Positions 19,101-28,692 of a stretch of 64,000 bases of DNA are shown piece by piece (the first letter of the stretch is position 1; each line of letters begins with the position of its first letter). Both the position numbers and the translations under genes were made by a program. This stretch comes from Gammaproteobacteria bacterium (lineage in GTDB: Bacteria; Pseudomonadota; Gammaproteobacteria; SZUA-229), in contig JABDRN010000049.1 of NCBI GenBank assembly GCA_013041745.1, positions 40,669-104,668 of the forward strand. The letters run 5' to 3'. The notes beneath the pieces are model-generated. The model saw only the letters and a program-made list of their open reading frames with translations, was not told the origin of the DNA and did not search any database.

Positions 19101-19751
19101 ATGAAAAAATATATTACCGTTTTTTTATGTTTTGCGATTTCATTATTGGGTGCGGGTAGTCTCTACGGGCAAAAAATAGTGCTAAGCGGTGCTAACTCCC
19201 CGGGTTTCAAGTTCTCTACTACGCCAGCAGGGGCATTGGCTGATCCCGTACAGCCTGTTATTCATTATCAACAGAACATATCCATGCTGGCAGGAATCGA
19301 TGACAGGCCAACGCTTAGTGTTTACGGTGATGGCAGAGTACATGTTCATTATCCCGAGTATATGAAAAAAGCCGGTGATTATGAGATGAAGCTCAGTGAA
19401 GATGAAGTTGCTGGCCTTGTTCAGTCATTGCATAAAGATGGTGTGCTCGAGTTTGACCAGGATAAAGTAAAAGCGAAGATTCGTAGCGAGAGAAAAGCAC
19501 TGCGAGAGAGCGGTCAGTTATACGCGATATCGGATGCTATGGAGACCGTTGTCGATATCAGGCTTGATGAATATCAGAGAGATAAATCGTCCGCTAGCAT
19601 AAAGAATTTTCACAAACGATTTAAATGGAAAAATATCGAGCAGCAAGCGCTACGTTTCAATCAGCAGCGAGAGCTTGTCGATGCACACAGCTCGGTGAAA
19701 AATCTGCAGAGGCTGATGCAAGATAGCCGATTAACGAAGCAGGGACGATGA
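19101..19751 (+). CDS. Secreted protein of unknown function, partner of the downstream protease
   Basis: 216 residues from ATG 19101 (GAAG just upstream), or 221 from ATG 19086. A Sec signal MKKYITVFLCFAISLLGAGS begins the protein. The mature part has one globular region (DRPTLSVYGDGRVHVHYPEYM ... LSEDEVAGLVQSL) and a charged, probably helical C-terminus rich in Lys, Arg and Gln. I recognise no family. It overlaps the start of the metalloprotease gene by four bases (ATGA), so the two are co-translated. It may be an inhibitor, propeptide-like chaperone or substrate; this is a guess from context. Confidence 0.6.
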   Translation: MKKYITVFLCFAISLLGAGSLYGQKIVLSGANSPGFKFSTTPAGALADPVQPVIHYQQNISMLAGIDDRPTLSVYGDGRVHVHYPEYMKKAGDYEMKLSEDEVAGLVQSLHKDGVLEFDQDKVKAKIRSERKALRESGQLYAISDAMETVVDIRLDEYQRDKSSASIKNFHKRFKWKNIEQQALRFNQQRELVDAHSSVKNLQRLMQDSRLTKQGR

Positions 19752-21406
19752 TGGGGCAAGTCCAGCCATTCAAGATAATTCTCAGCAGTCTACTGTTTTG
19801 TATGACGGGCCCGGTATATGCCGGTGCATATATTTTTGCTGGTGAAGATGTTAATGGCGCAGACACCTATGTTGATGTCGTTACGCATCCGAGTACTTAT
19901 ACCGGCTCGGGAGGTACGGTAACGGTAAGGGTATGTATCGACCCTGCCAGCCCCAATGCCACTGACATGGCATTTTCCGTGCAGAATAATATTGCCGTTT
20001 ATAACCAGCTTGCGCCGACAACGGCCAATGTGAAGCAGGGCGGTGACAACAACATACCTCAGGGACAGCTGGATTTTGAATCGGTAGCACTGCATGAGAT
20101 CGGACACTGCCTGGGTATGGCGCACATCAATGCAGCAAGTGAGTCGGGCCTGACGGCAAGCCAGCAGAACTACACCAGGGCAACAGATGGTGTTGATGAT
20201 GCGTTCGACTTGAATGCCGGCGCTGACGGTGTCATCGGTTCCAGTGATGATATCCGTGGAGACGATGTCAATTTACTGTGGTTCAGAACGTCTAATAATG
20301 ACCCTTTCACTATCGATACCGTGGTCGATTCGACGACCTATTCGCGTAACCTTTCAGATCTTCCGCCTGGTCACAGCTATGCTGCCAATGCCGACCGCGC
20401 CGTTTCAACATTACTCGGTTATGCGAAAACTGAAGCCGTGATGCAGCAGGGTACATTCTCTGATGAAGCACAGCGTACATTAGGCCACGATGATGTCGCG
20501 ACATTACGTTATGCAGCCAGTGGTATCGATGAACGCGATAGTGGCGGGCCTGGCAACAGGTATAGCCGGGACAATTACACCATTGTTCTGGAGTATGGCG
20601 GTATCAGTGATTCAGGCTGTGATATCAGTATGAGCATAACTTCTACCCCCAGTCTGGCTTTCTGTGAAGTCAGTGGAACCTTTATCGGAGCCGATCATGC
20701 ACGCATCACCACGGCCAGTATCCAGTTCGGCGATGCCTATAACTGGTTTTTTAATACTGACAATACAGCACCGCAGATGGCACTGATCGGTAATCAATAT
20801 CTTGACGAAGGCGAAAACCTCGTACTGCAGATATCTGCCAGTGATGCCGAAGCTGACGATCTTTCGTATAGCATTAGTGGTTTGCCTGCTTACGCCAGCT
20901 TTGTCGATAATGCTGACAATACTGCCACGCTGACGCTCGCCCCTGCGCTCGGCGATGCTTCAATGAATTCGATAACAGTCACGGTGAGTGATGATGGTGT
21001 TCCGGTATTCAGTGACAGTGAAACATTCGATGTCGAGGTCATTGCACTCGATACCGATAGTGACGGTATCAGTGATTTTGAAGAGATCACTATCTATTTT
21101 ACTCTGCCGGACAATGCTGACAGTGATGGGGACTATATCGGAGATGGCGAGGAGGTCAACAACGGCAGCGACCCGCTAGATCCACTGTCCTGGCCGAACT
21201 ATGCTGATGGTGACCTGGCACCTTTGGGTTCACCCGATGGGCTTATTAATGCGGCTGACTATCTTATCGCACAGCGAATAGCCATCGGTGATCTGGCAGC
21301 GACATCACTTGAGCTATCGCATGGTGACCTGTATCCTGCAGGCGCGCCTGACGGCATCATTAATACTTCAGACTTAATTTTGTTATTAAAACTGTTGCAG
21401 CAGTAA
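19748..21406 (+). CDS. Secreted metzincin-like metalloprotease with TSP3 and dockerin-like C-terminus
   Basis: 552 residues. A signal peptide ends near GPVYA|GAYIF. The zinc motif HEIGHCLGMAH at 116-126 fits HExxHxxGxxH of M10/M12 metzincins, with E117 as catalytic base; a possible Met-turn is EAVMQQG. A cadherin/Ig-like domain follows (about 335-430, LDEGENLVLQISASDAEADD), then TSP3 calcium repeats (DTDSDGISDFEE, DSDGDYIGDGEE), then two dockerin-like EF loops (SPDGLINAADYL and APDGIINTSDLI). The protein is probably exported and calcium-stabilised. The preceding secreted protein gene overlaps it by four bases. There is no PEP-CTERM or GlyGly-CTERM tail. Confidence 0.75.
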   Translation: MMGQVQPFKIILSSLLFCMTGPVYAGAYIFAGEDVNGADTYVDVVTHPSTYTGSGGTVTVRVCIDPASPNATDMAFSVQNNIAVYNQLAPTTANVKQGGDNNIPQGQLDFESVALHEIGHCLGMAHINAASESGLTASQQNYTRATDGVDDAFDLNAGADGVIGSSDDIRGDDVNLLWFRTSNNDPFTIDTVVDSTTYSRNLSDLPPGHSYAANADRAVSTLLGYAKTEAVMQQGTFSDEAQRTLGHDDVATLRYAASGIDERDSGGPGNRYSRDNYTIVLEYGGISDSGCDISMSITSTPSLAFCEVSGTFIGADHARITTASIQFGDAYNWFFNTDNTAPQMALIGNQYLDEGENLVLQISASDAEADDLSYSISGLPAYASFVDNADNTATLTLAPALGDASMNSITVTVSDDGVPVFSDSETFDVEVIALDTDSDGISDFEEITIYFTLPDNADSDGDYIGDGEEVNNGSDPLDPLSWPNYADGDLAPLGSPDGLINAADYLIAQRIAIGDLAATSLELSHGDLYPAGAPDGIINTSDLILLLKLLQQ

Positions 21407-22234
21407 TTACAGTTTGCAATTAGCTCGTTGTCCTTTTCTGACCGCTTCCTGGTAAGCGATATTTGCTCCAGGGATCCTCTCTTTCAACTGACTGATGCGG
21501 GTATCGCTGGACGGATGGGTCGACATGAACTCGGGAGGTGCTGCGCCAGACTGTGACATGTTCTGCCAGAGGGGGACGCTCTGTGCAGGATCAAATCCCG
21601 CTTTTGCCATCAGGTCCAGCCCGATCAGGTCAGCTTCTGATTCATGGCTGCGGCTGAATGGCAGGATGATGCCATATTGCGCGCCCAGCCCCAGTCCAGC
21701 GAGGATAAGCGTGCTGTTCTCATTCTGTGTGCCGCCCAGTACGGCAGTGGCGATACTCAGGCCAGCTTCAGTCGCCATCTGGTTAGAAACCCGTTCATTG
21801 CCGTGCTTGGCGATCACATGCGCTACTTCATGCCCCATTACCGCAGCCAGCTGATCCTGGTTTTTTGCATATTTCAACAGGCCGGTATAAACGCCGATCT
21901 TGTAACCGGGCAGGGCGAAGGCATTGGCCTGGTCATCTTCAAATACCACCACTTCCCACCTTTTGGGATCCGGATTCTGCGCTACATGCGGGATGATCTT
22001 ATTGGCGATACATAGCACATATTGCTGTATGTTCTGGTCTTTTGTTATCGGGCTCTGCTGCTTCATCTGTTCAAAACTCTGTGCGCCCATGGCATCCATC
22101 TGTTCATCGGGAATCAGCTTCAGCTGGTTCCTGCCCTCGGGTGATGTTGCACATGACAGCAGTGTGGCACAGCTAAGCGCGGCAACAATTACATTTGTGA
22201 TATTTTTCGGTGTGATAGAGAAATGAAGGTTCAT
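21407..22234 (-). CDS. M48-family metalloprotease lipoprotein (LoiP/YggG-like)
   Basis: 275 residues. A signal peptide with lipobox LLSC (Cys28) precedes the peptidase M48 domain. HEVAH at 135-139 supplies two zinc ligands and the catalytic Glu136, and E198 in SHESEADLIG is the third ligand. There is no TPR domain, so it is closer to LoiP/YggG than to BepA. It is expected in the periplasm, probably at the outer membrane, in envelope quality control. The gene ends directly against the dockerin protease gene (convergent) and lies 7 bases after the lipase gene on the same strand. Confidence 0.88.
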   Translation of the reverse strand: MNLHFSITPKNITNVIVAALSCATLLSCATSPEGRNQLKLIPDEQMDAMGAQSFEQMKQQSPITKDQNIQQYVLCIANKIIPHVAQNPDPKRWEVVVFEDDQANAFALPGYKIGVYTGLLKYAKNQDQLAAVMGHEVAHVIAKHGNERVSNQMATEAGLSIATAVLGGTQNENSTLILAGLGLGAQYGIILPFSRSHESEADLIGLDLMAKAGFDPAQSVPLWQNMSQSGAAPPEFMSTHPSSDTRISQLKERIPGANIAYQEAVRKGQRANCKL

Positions 22235-22241
22235 AGTGTTA

Positions 22242-23069
22242 TCAAAATCTGTCGATGATTGAGATTATCGTATCTGCATCCTGTCTTACCAGGAAGTGAG
22301 ATGTGGGTGTAGTGAAGGTAGATGACCGGCCCTGCAGTGCCGGCACATTGTTCATGTTCTGGCTGAAGCCCGGCACTAGAGAGTCGCCACTGGCGCCGTT
22401 ATTGTTTAAACGGATTATCGATGCATAATGGATATCGGGATGTGGCTGGCTGTTGAGCCAGTACAGCATGTTTCCAGGTTGCGGGTGGCGCAGGTCGTAC
22501 ATCAGGCCGCGAGAATGTTTAAGTGCATCGTAACCGCTGCCGCCGACAAAGCTCTTCACCATGTTGAATGGCCCATGATTAGCGGTTATATCAAGTGCCT
22601 GATCGGCACGCCCGGTACCGATATGCGGCGATGCGATAGTGATCAGGGCTTTTACATCCTTCAGCTGGTGCCGGATCAGGGTCATACGAGCGACAACACC
22701 GCCTGCGGAATGGCCCACCAGGATAATTTTTTGATCAGCATGGGTTTGCTTGATGATATCGATGATGCTCTTCAGTACGTCAGACTGAGCCATCACCGGG
22801 GTTTCAGAGGGCAGGGTAGCAACATAGACCAGGTTTTTTGCATCGTTGTGGTCTGCAACGAAAAGTTGCGGGCCATAAGCTGAACCCTGAAACATGCCGG
22901 CACGAGACCAGCCGCGCTGGTGTAATTCATCGTTGATGCCTGAGTTTTCCCAGGAATAGGCGTCACCGAGATAACCATGGATCAATAGCATTACATCAGC
23001 CTGCGCAGGGCTGCACAGTAATAATAAAGATAAGATGAAATAGCGGATTAAACTCATGTTTTTCGTCAT
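22242..23069 (-). CDS. Secreted alpha/beta-hydrolase (lipase-like)
   Basis: 275 residues with a signal peptide (cleavage near PAQA|DVMLL). The oxyanion HG motif is LIHGYLGD, the nucleophile is Ser121 in GHSAGG, and a late His in PTSHFLV probably completes the triad. This is the PGAP1/lipase class 2-like architecture of exported esterases or triacylglycerol lipases. The start could be residue 1 or Met5; neither has a strong ribosome site. It is immediately upstream of the M48 protease, forming a two-gene exported-hydrolase unit. Substrate unknown. Confidence 0.8.
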   Translation of the reverse strand: MTKNMSLIRYFILSLLLLCSPAQADVMLLIHGYLGDAYSWENSGINDELHQRGWSRAGMFQGSAYGPQLFVADHNDAKNLVYVATLPSETPVMAQSDVLKSIIDIIKQTHADQKIILVGHSAGGVVARMTLIRHQLKDVKALITIASPHIGTGRADQALDITANHGPFNMVKSFVGGSGYDALKHSRGLMYDLRHPQPGNMLYWLNSQPHPDIHYASIIRLNNNGASGDSLVPGFSQNMNNVPALQGRSSTFTTPTSHFLVRQDADTIISIIDRF

Positions 23070-23156
23070 GCCTGTCAGGCACTCGGCAACAATGTTAACT
23101 TCAGTGTTACTATTTTATAATATTTTCGCAATTAGATTGTATATGCAGGATGGGTT

Positions 23157-23762
23157 GTGAATAAAATCGAATTGATACGGTCGCACCAGGCCAGGCTTGG
23201 TGCTTGCCGGTTATGTCCGGATATGGTCCCACCGGTTATTCTCGGTAAGCCGGTCTGTTCTGAGATATTGCTCGTTGGTCAGGCGCCTGGCGACAGGGAG
23301 GGGGAGTTGGGCCGGCCATTTGCCTGGACCGCAGGCAAGACCTTATTCAAATGGTTTGATTCGATCGGTGTGCGAGAGAGCGATTTCAGGCAACAGGTCT
23401 ATATGTCAGCAGTATGCCGCTGCTTTCCCGGAAAAAATCCGAAAGGCGGCGACCGTGTACCGGCCAGGTCGGAGATAAATACCTGTTCACGATGGCTCAA
23501 TAAAGAGATAGAACTGTTACAGCCCAGGCTGATAATACCTGTTGGCAAACTGGCCATATCGCAATACCTGAAGGTAGATAAACTGGTCGATGTGATCGGT
23601 CAAAAATTTGAGAAGGATATTAATGGTGCCGATGTCGAGATAATCCCGCTGCCACATCCTTCCGGTGCTTCGACCTGGCACCGTATGTCTCCCGGCAAAG
23701 AATTGCTGGCTAAAGCACTAACATTGCTCGAGCATCATGAGAGCTGGAAAAGCCTTAAATAA
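23157..23762 (+). CDS. Uracil-DNA glycosylase superfamily protein, Fe-S type (family 4/5-like)
   Basis: 201 residues beginning with GTG (AGGA seven bases upstream; no in-frame ATG). Motif A GQAPGDREGELGRPF and motif B HPSGAS are those of the UDG superfamily. Cysteines in ACRLCP, AVCRCF and NTCSRW are placed like the four [4Fe-4S] ligands of family 4/5 enzymes. It probably excises uracil or a related base from DNA. Gly-Gln-Ala-Pro-Gly with a downstream Asp fits family 4. It is a single-gene unit with its own terminator. Confidence 0.8.
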   Translation: MNKIELIRSHQARLGACRLCPDMVPPVILGKPVCSEILLVGQAPGDREGELGRPFAWTAGKTLFKWFDSIGVRESDFRQQVYMSAVCRCFPGKNPKGGDRVPARSEINTCSRWLNKEIELLQPRLIIPVGKLAISQYLKVDKLVDVIGQKFEKDINGADVEIIPLPHPSGASTWHRMSPGKELLAKALTLLEHHESWKSLK

Positions 23763-23790
23763 CTGAGGTGTCACCGAGAGGCTGTTCATA

Positions 23791-23818
23791 AAAAAAGACC
23801 TCATTTGAGGTCTTTTTT
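23791..23818. terminator. Bidirectional terminator between the UDG gene and the GGDEF-EAL gene
   Basis: Arms AAAAAAGACCTCA (23791-23803) and TGAGGTCTTTTTT (23806-23818) pair perfectly. The A-run on one side and T-run on the other give a U-tract in both directions. It lies between two convergent genes, 28 bases after one stop and 18 bases before the other. Confidence 0.88.
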
Positions 23819-23835
23819 ATGGGTAATGATCCACT

Positions 23836-26013
23836 CTAGTGATGCCAGTGCGTACCTTTTCCCGAGCTGTTACGGCCGCCTGGTGTGGCATAAGGTTCCT
23901 GGAGCAACAGCTGCGAGATAACTTCAGCGGGCAGAGGCTTGCCGAACAGGAATCCCTGGGCTTCACTGCAGTCGATCTCTCGCAGGTATTCCAGTTGTGA
24001 CTGTGATTCAACACCTTCAGCGATCACGTTCAGGCCAAGACCTTTTGCCATCGCAACGATAGTGTTGATGATGGTGTTGTCACCTTTGTTGATGCGGCTT
24101 TCTTTGAGGAAAGTGCGGTCTATCTTTAGTGTATGTATCGGCAGTTTGTGCAGGTAGCTCAATGAGGAATAGCCGGTACCAAAATCATCAATGCCGATGG
24201 TGATACCGTGACCACTCAGTTCCTGCAATTTACGAATGATACTGTCCATGTCATCCATGATGGCATTTTCTGTTATCTCCAGTTCGATGCATTGTCCGGG
24301 CACATCATAGTCTTTCATTATATTGATGATGTTTCTGACGATATTATCTTCCATTAACTGACGAGCCGAGATGTTCAGCGACATGCGTATCTCGGGAAGG
24401 CCGGCAGAGCGCCAACGGCTTAGTTCGGCACAGGCTGTTTTTACTACCCAGTATCCGATGTCGATGATAAGACCGCTCTCTTCTGCGAATGGAATGAATT
24501 CTGCAGGTGAGATAGGCCCATGTTCTGGATGATCCCAGCGTAGTAAAGCCTCGACACCCACGATCTCACCAGTGCGCAGGTTGACCTGTGGCTGGTAGAC
24601 CAGGTTGAATTCGTTATTGTCCAGGGCACGGTGGATACCGGTGTCGAGTGAAAGTTTTTCCAGGTACGGAACGTTCATCTCGTTAGAGTAGAACTGGTAA
24701 CCGTTTTTACCCTGACCCTTGACATGATACATGGCGACATCGGCATGTTTTATCAGGGTATCGATATTTGAGCCGTCATGCGGATACATTGCGATTCCGA
24801 TACTGGCACTGACATATAGTTCATGATTGTCGATGATGAAAGGCTGCTTTAATGTGTGAGTGATCTTGTCGGCGAGCTTGCTAGCATCGTCACGTCCATT
24901 GTGCAGTTTTGGCAGCATCAGGGTGAACTCGTCGCCACCGAAACGGGCCAGGGTGTCAGCCGCGCGGATACACTCTTTCAGGCGCATACTGACCTGTTGT
25001 AATAATTCGTCACCGATCATATGCCCCAGGCTATCGTTGATATTCTTGAAACGGTCGAGGTCAAGGAACATCACTGCCAGTTTCTCATCTTCGCGCTTGG
25101 CCTGGCTGATCGCCAGGCTCAGGCGATCACGCAGCAGTGCACGGTTAGGCAGCTTGGTGAGCAGGTCATGGTATGCCTGGAAGTTAATTGTTTCTTCGGC
25201 GATCTTACGTTCGGTAACATCTCGTGCAACGCCATAGGTGCCTCTGTAGCTGCTGTTTGACTGCTTTTCACCGCTATACATGCCCATCGCGCTGAGCTCG
25301 ATAGGCAGGGTCCGGTTGTTGAAGTGCCGTGAGTTGCCGTCATCTTTGCATTTCAGCCGCAGTTCGATATTTTTAGCGGCACGTGTACCGATGCGTCTCT
25401 CATTGAATACGTATTTTGCCTGTTCCATATCATCATGGTGGACAAGGAAGGAGTAGTGTTTGCCGACGATCTCTTCCTTACTGTAGCCGAGGAGACTTTC
25501 TATTCGCTCGTTGATAAAGGTGAAATGTCCATCCTGATCCAGGATATAGATGATATCTGGTGATGTATTCACGATATAACGGTGCAGCCTTTCTGATTCT
25601 GAAAGCTGTTGTTGCATGAACAGGTTCTGCTTTTTCAGGCGTTTCTCTTTTAACGCATTGGTGATAGTTATGATCAGCTCATCGGTAGCATAAGGTTTGC
25701 GCAGGAAATCATAAGCACCCTGTGTACAGGCGTTTTTAGCGGCTTCGAAAGAAGTCTCTCCACTGACGATGATGACAGAGGTATCTATCTTGTTATTATT
25801 GATATAGTCCATTACATCATGCCCACTGACGTATGGCATATGCAGATCCAGCAGTACCAGGTCATAATCGTTCTGGTCAAGCTGACATATCGCTTCCTGA
25901 CCGCCGATAGCGGCGTCAGGGTTGAATCCCCTGATTGCAAGTAGATCTTTAAGACTCTTGAGGACGACAGGATCATCGTCTACGACGAGAATTTTTTGCT
26001 CATTTATACTCAT
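23836..26013 (-). CDS. Response regulator with PAS, GGDEF and EAL domains
   Basis: 725 residues. A REC domain (1-125) carries the acidic pocket DDD at 12-14, phospho-acceptor D56 (LLDLHMP) and K106 region KPYAT. A PAS domain covers about 145-275. The GGDEF domain (about 285-450) has an intact FGGDEF near 357. The EAL domain (about 465-715) has EALLRW near 486, DDFGTGYSS near 610 and AEGVE. Both catalytic signatures are intact, so it may make and break c-di-GMP under phospho-control. It lies 97 bases downstream of a histidine kinase gene, its likely phosphodonor. Confidence 0.93.
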   Translation of the reverse strand: MSINEQKILVVDDDPVVLKSLKDLLAIRGFNPDAAIGGQEAICQLDQNDYDLVLLDLHMPYVSGHDVMDYINNNKIDTSVIIVSGETSFEAAKNACTQGAYDFLRKPYATDELIITITNALKEKRLKKQNLFMQQQLSESERLHRYIVNTSPDIIYILDQDGHFTFINERIESLLGYSKEEIVGKHYSFLVHHDDMEQAKYVFNERRIGTRAAKNIELRLKCKDDGNSRHFNNRTLPIELSAMGMYSGEKQSNSSYRGTYGVARDVTERKIAEETINFQAYHDLLTKLPNRALLRDRLSLAISQAKREDEKLAVMFLDLDRFKNINDSLGHMIGDELLQQVSMRLKECIRAADTLARFGGDEFTLMLPKLHNGRDDASKLADKITHTLKQPFIIDNHELYVSASIGIAMYPHDGSNIDTLIKHADVAMYHVKGQGKNGYQFYSNEMNVPYLEKLSLDTGIHRALDNNEFNLVYQPQVNLRTGEIVGVEALLRWDHPEHGPISPAEFIPFAEESGLIIDIGYWVVKTACAELSRWRSAGLPEIRMSLNISARQLMEDNIVRNIINIMKDYDVPGQCIELEITENAIMDDMDSIIRKLQELSGHGITIGIDDFGTGYSSLSYLHKLPIHTLKIDRTFLKESRINKGDNTIINTIVAMAKGLGLNVIAEGVESQSQLEYLREIDCSEAQGFLFGKPLPAEVISQLLLQEPYATPGGRNSSGKGTHWHH

Positions 26014-26029
26014 TTTTTCACTCTGCTTG

Positions 26030-26051
26030 GTAAGGGTAGCCCGACCCTTAC
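26030..26051 (-). promoter_or_regulatory. Hairpin in the leader of the GGDEF-EAL gene
   Basis: Perfect 8-bp arms GTAAGGGT and ACCCTTAC with a 6-base loop lie 17 bases upstream of the start codon, in the gap after the kinase gene. There is no following U-tract, so it is not a plain terminator. It could modulate translation or mark an mRNA processing point. Confidence 0.35.
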
Positions 26052-26110
26052 ATTATAATTTTAATTAGCACGTTCCAGAGTGTGCAGTTTTTTATTTAAT
26101 TATATATCAA

Positions 26111-28267
26111 CTATTTAGGAAGCAGGATGTGAAAACTGGTACCCTTGTCACTGCTTCTGCAACTGATTGATCCATGTAACTCATTCACCAGGTTCTTAAC
26201 GATGGTCAGTCCGAGCCCGGCGTGATCATCACCTTTGGTGGATTCCACCGGTGAAAATAGCTGTGGCAGAATGTCTGAATCTATTCCAGGCCCATCGTCA
26301 GCGACCGACAGTTCTATATGCTGTTTACCGTCAACGTTTACATTATCCTGAGTGTAGACCATAAGTTGGCCATTTGCAGGAAGTGCCTCAACTGCATTCT
26401 TAATTAGATTGGTGTAGATCTGTTTGAGGGCATTGGCATTAGTCTGCAGGCTCTCTATGCGTTCGTCCAGATCGAGTGAAATCTGGATGTTTTTGCTGGC
26501 GAACAGAGACGTCTGGAAGACATGGGTGAGGTCGGCGATGATCGCGTTAATGTCTACCGGCGAGGTTTCGTCTGTCGAGCTTTCCTGCTCGGTCAGGCGG
26601 TTCAAAATATCTGTGATGCGCTCTATCTCGGTTTTGATGGTCTGTACATCTTCCTGGGCTGGTTTGTCATTTTCCAGCTTGTAGCCAAGGATGCCGAGGT
26701 AATTGTTCATGATGCTGAGCGGGTTACGAACTTCATGCAGTACTTCGCGTATTTTTTGCTCGAGCTGGTGGCTGCGCTCTTCGTCGCTAACGGCTGACTG
26801 GCTGCTCGAGCTGCTGACGCTAATGGTGTGCGCGATCTCATTGACAAAACGCATCAGCAGCGGGAGTTGTTTCCACAGGTTTTCATACTGCGTCTTGTCC
26901 ATGCCGAGGATCAATGTGCCGATGGCAGCATTGTTCATCATCATCGGCAGGCAGATGATGCCTTCCTGTTCGGTAATGCCGATCAGTTGCCGATCGACTA
27001 TCGAGAGTTCGTTCAGGTTGTGTTCGAACGACTCTGTAGTAAAAGAATGGCAGGCCTCTTTATTGAGCAGGGCGTCGGTCACCAGGCTGCGGTTGCTGGT
27101 TAACGGTATCGATATGTCAGCCAGCTGTGGTGGTTGATTGTCTGCCGAAATCGCCTCTACCCGGTCACTGGCGGCATCGTATAGGAACAGGATACACTGG
27201 CTGACACCAAAAAGGATGCCGATGTTCTGCGAGATTATATTAAACAGCGCATCTACGTCGCCGCTATGCGCGCCACTTCGCGACAGGTGCTGATGGATAC
27301 CGTCTAATAAGGCAATGTTTCTTACCTGTTCAGCAAGCTGAACCTGTTTCAGTTCATCGCTGGCAGTAATCTTTTTGATTGTTTGCCCGTCCATGCCATC
27401 AAAGGGTAGACCGATCTCCAGTGTCTGGGCGGTCGTTTCTACATGAGCTTTTGATTTATCCAGTATCTCGAGCAGTGTTGGTTTTTTTATAGCCAGCAGT
27501 TGCTCGGCGGCATCAAACACCTGCTGATCTTCTTCAGGTTTGAAGTAGCTGCTGGTCAGCATGTTAGCCAGGTTGATGATCTTTACCAGCGGGTGTGCAT
27601 CCTGGATATGTTCGACACTCTCATGGTGATATAACACAGCGTCATAAACGAAGCTGTTGGCACCGTGTCTTCTTAGTAGCTCAGCACCGACTTGTTGGTG
27701 CGTCGTGCCGAACGCATCCTGTTCCAGGTCGTGAAAGATAGTGTCATCAGTCAACTGTGCAAAGGTGGTCGTGTATTTATCAGGATAAGCGGTCTCGAGT
27801 ACCAGTTGGCCAATATTATGCATCAGGCCAGTGGTATAAACCTCATCGGTATCGCTGTAATCACATATTTCGGCAATTGCACGTGCTACGTGTGCACAGT
27901 AAAGTGAATGCCGCCAGTGCTCTTTTAGAAAATCTGTTCGTTCCAGGCTGGTTCGTGAAAAAAATTGCTGGACGGTGGCAGTGACAGCTATGCTCTTGAT
28001 GGTATTGATACCAAGGTGTTGTAAAGAGCTTTCGATCGAGGTGCTGGTATCTGTTTTTAGCTTATGACCGGCTTCGCAATCATGGTGGTGACATACAGAG
28101 CAAACACGTGCATATAGAGCAGGGTCCTGCCTTAGTATATTTGTCAGCTCGGTAAACGAGAGACTTTCATCATGACAGATATCGAGAAGCTGAAGTAGTA
28201 CATGCGGCAGACTGGGTAGCCTGTCGACATCAGCTTTCTGCAGGATTTGTTTCGCTTTTTGATTCAT
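26111..28267 (-). CDS. HDOD-GAF hybrid histidine kinase
   Basis: 718 residues. An N-terminal HDOD domain (about 10-215; LPSLPHVLLQLLDIC, TGLMHNIGQLVLETAYPD, YHHESVEHIQ) precedes a GAF domain (about 325-480). The kinase core follows, with the phospho-acceptor His in VLHEVRNPLSIM near 511 and the HATPase boxes LIKNAVEALP, VADDGPGIDSD and GLGLTIVKNLV. No TM segment is seen, so it is cytosolic. HDOD-kinase fusions often feed c-di-GMP or second-messenger outputs, which fits the REC-PAS-GGDEF-EAL gene just downstream. The signal is unknown. Confidence 0.9.
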   Translation of the reverse strand: MNQKAKQILQKADVDRLPSLPHVLLQLLDICHDESLSFTELTNILRQDPALYARVCSVCHHHDCEAGHKLKTDTSTSIESSLQHLGINTIKSIAVTATVQQFFSRTSLERTDFLKEHWRHSLYCAHVARAIAEICDYSDTDEVYTTGLMHNIGQLVLETAYPDKYTTTFAQLTDDTIFHDLEQDAFGTTHQQVGAELLRRHGANSFVYDAVLYHHESVEHIQDAHPLVKIINLANMLTSSYFKPEEDQQVFDAAEQLLAIKKPTLLEILDKSKAHVETTAQTLEIGLPFDGMDGQTIKKITASDELKQVQLAEQVRNIALLDGIHQHLSRSGAHSGDVDALFNIISQNIGILFGVSQCILFLYDAASDRVEAISADNQPPQLADISIPLTSNRSLVTDALLNKEACHSFTTESFEHNLNELSIVDRQLIGITEQEGIICLPMMMNNAAIGTLILGMDKTQYENLWKQLPLLMRFVNEIAHTISVSSSSSQSAVSDEERSHQLEQKIREVLHEVRNPLSIMNNYLGILGYKLENDKPAQEDVQTIKTEIERITDILNRLTEQESSTDETSPVDINAIIADLTHVFQTSLFASKNIQISLDLDERIESLQTNANALKQIYTNLIKNAVEALPANGQLMVYTQDNVNVDGKQHIELSVADDGPGIDSDILPQLFSPVESTKGDDHAGLGLTIVKNLVNELHGSISCRSSDKGTSFHILLPK

Positions 28268-28692
28268 TTCTTCTATAACTTCAACTTTTTTATATCACGC
28301 TTGATACACGCTGATGCCTGATTTAAATCCAGTCTGCATGGCGGACCAGTTTATTACGCATGTACTACTCATTGCTTGATTATGCAATAATCATGCAAAA
28401 TAAAATATATCATTAAAATACAATGACTTGGATTGGAGGCTATTTTATTATTAGTTTGAAGTGTAAAAAAAACATACACTGAAAAAAATCTTGCAAACCT
28501 TTCTGAATGATATCGGTTTCAAGGTCCAATTGATAGCAAAAACTGCTGTCTATGTATGATACTCAATGGTGTTAGTTGTGCTTAAAAGCTTGATTTAAAA
28601 TGTAATTAGCAGTTTAATGATGGCCAGTTAGATGATTTTATATTGTATTTTTCGCATTCTGATGAAAGCGGGATGAAAAATAATAAAAAACA
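28268..28692. other. AT-rich intergenic stretch with short inverted repeats
   Basis: About 425 bases without a convincing gene, clearly richer in A+T than the flanks. It holds two short palindromes, GATTAT-gca-ATAATC near 28379 and AGTGTA / TACACT near 28458-28480. It must contain the promoter of the divergent kinase gene and that of the gene at 28693, but I cannot place either with confidence. Confidence 0.5.
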
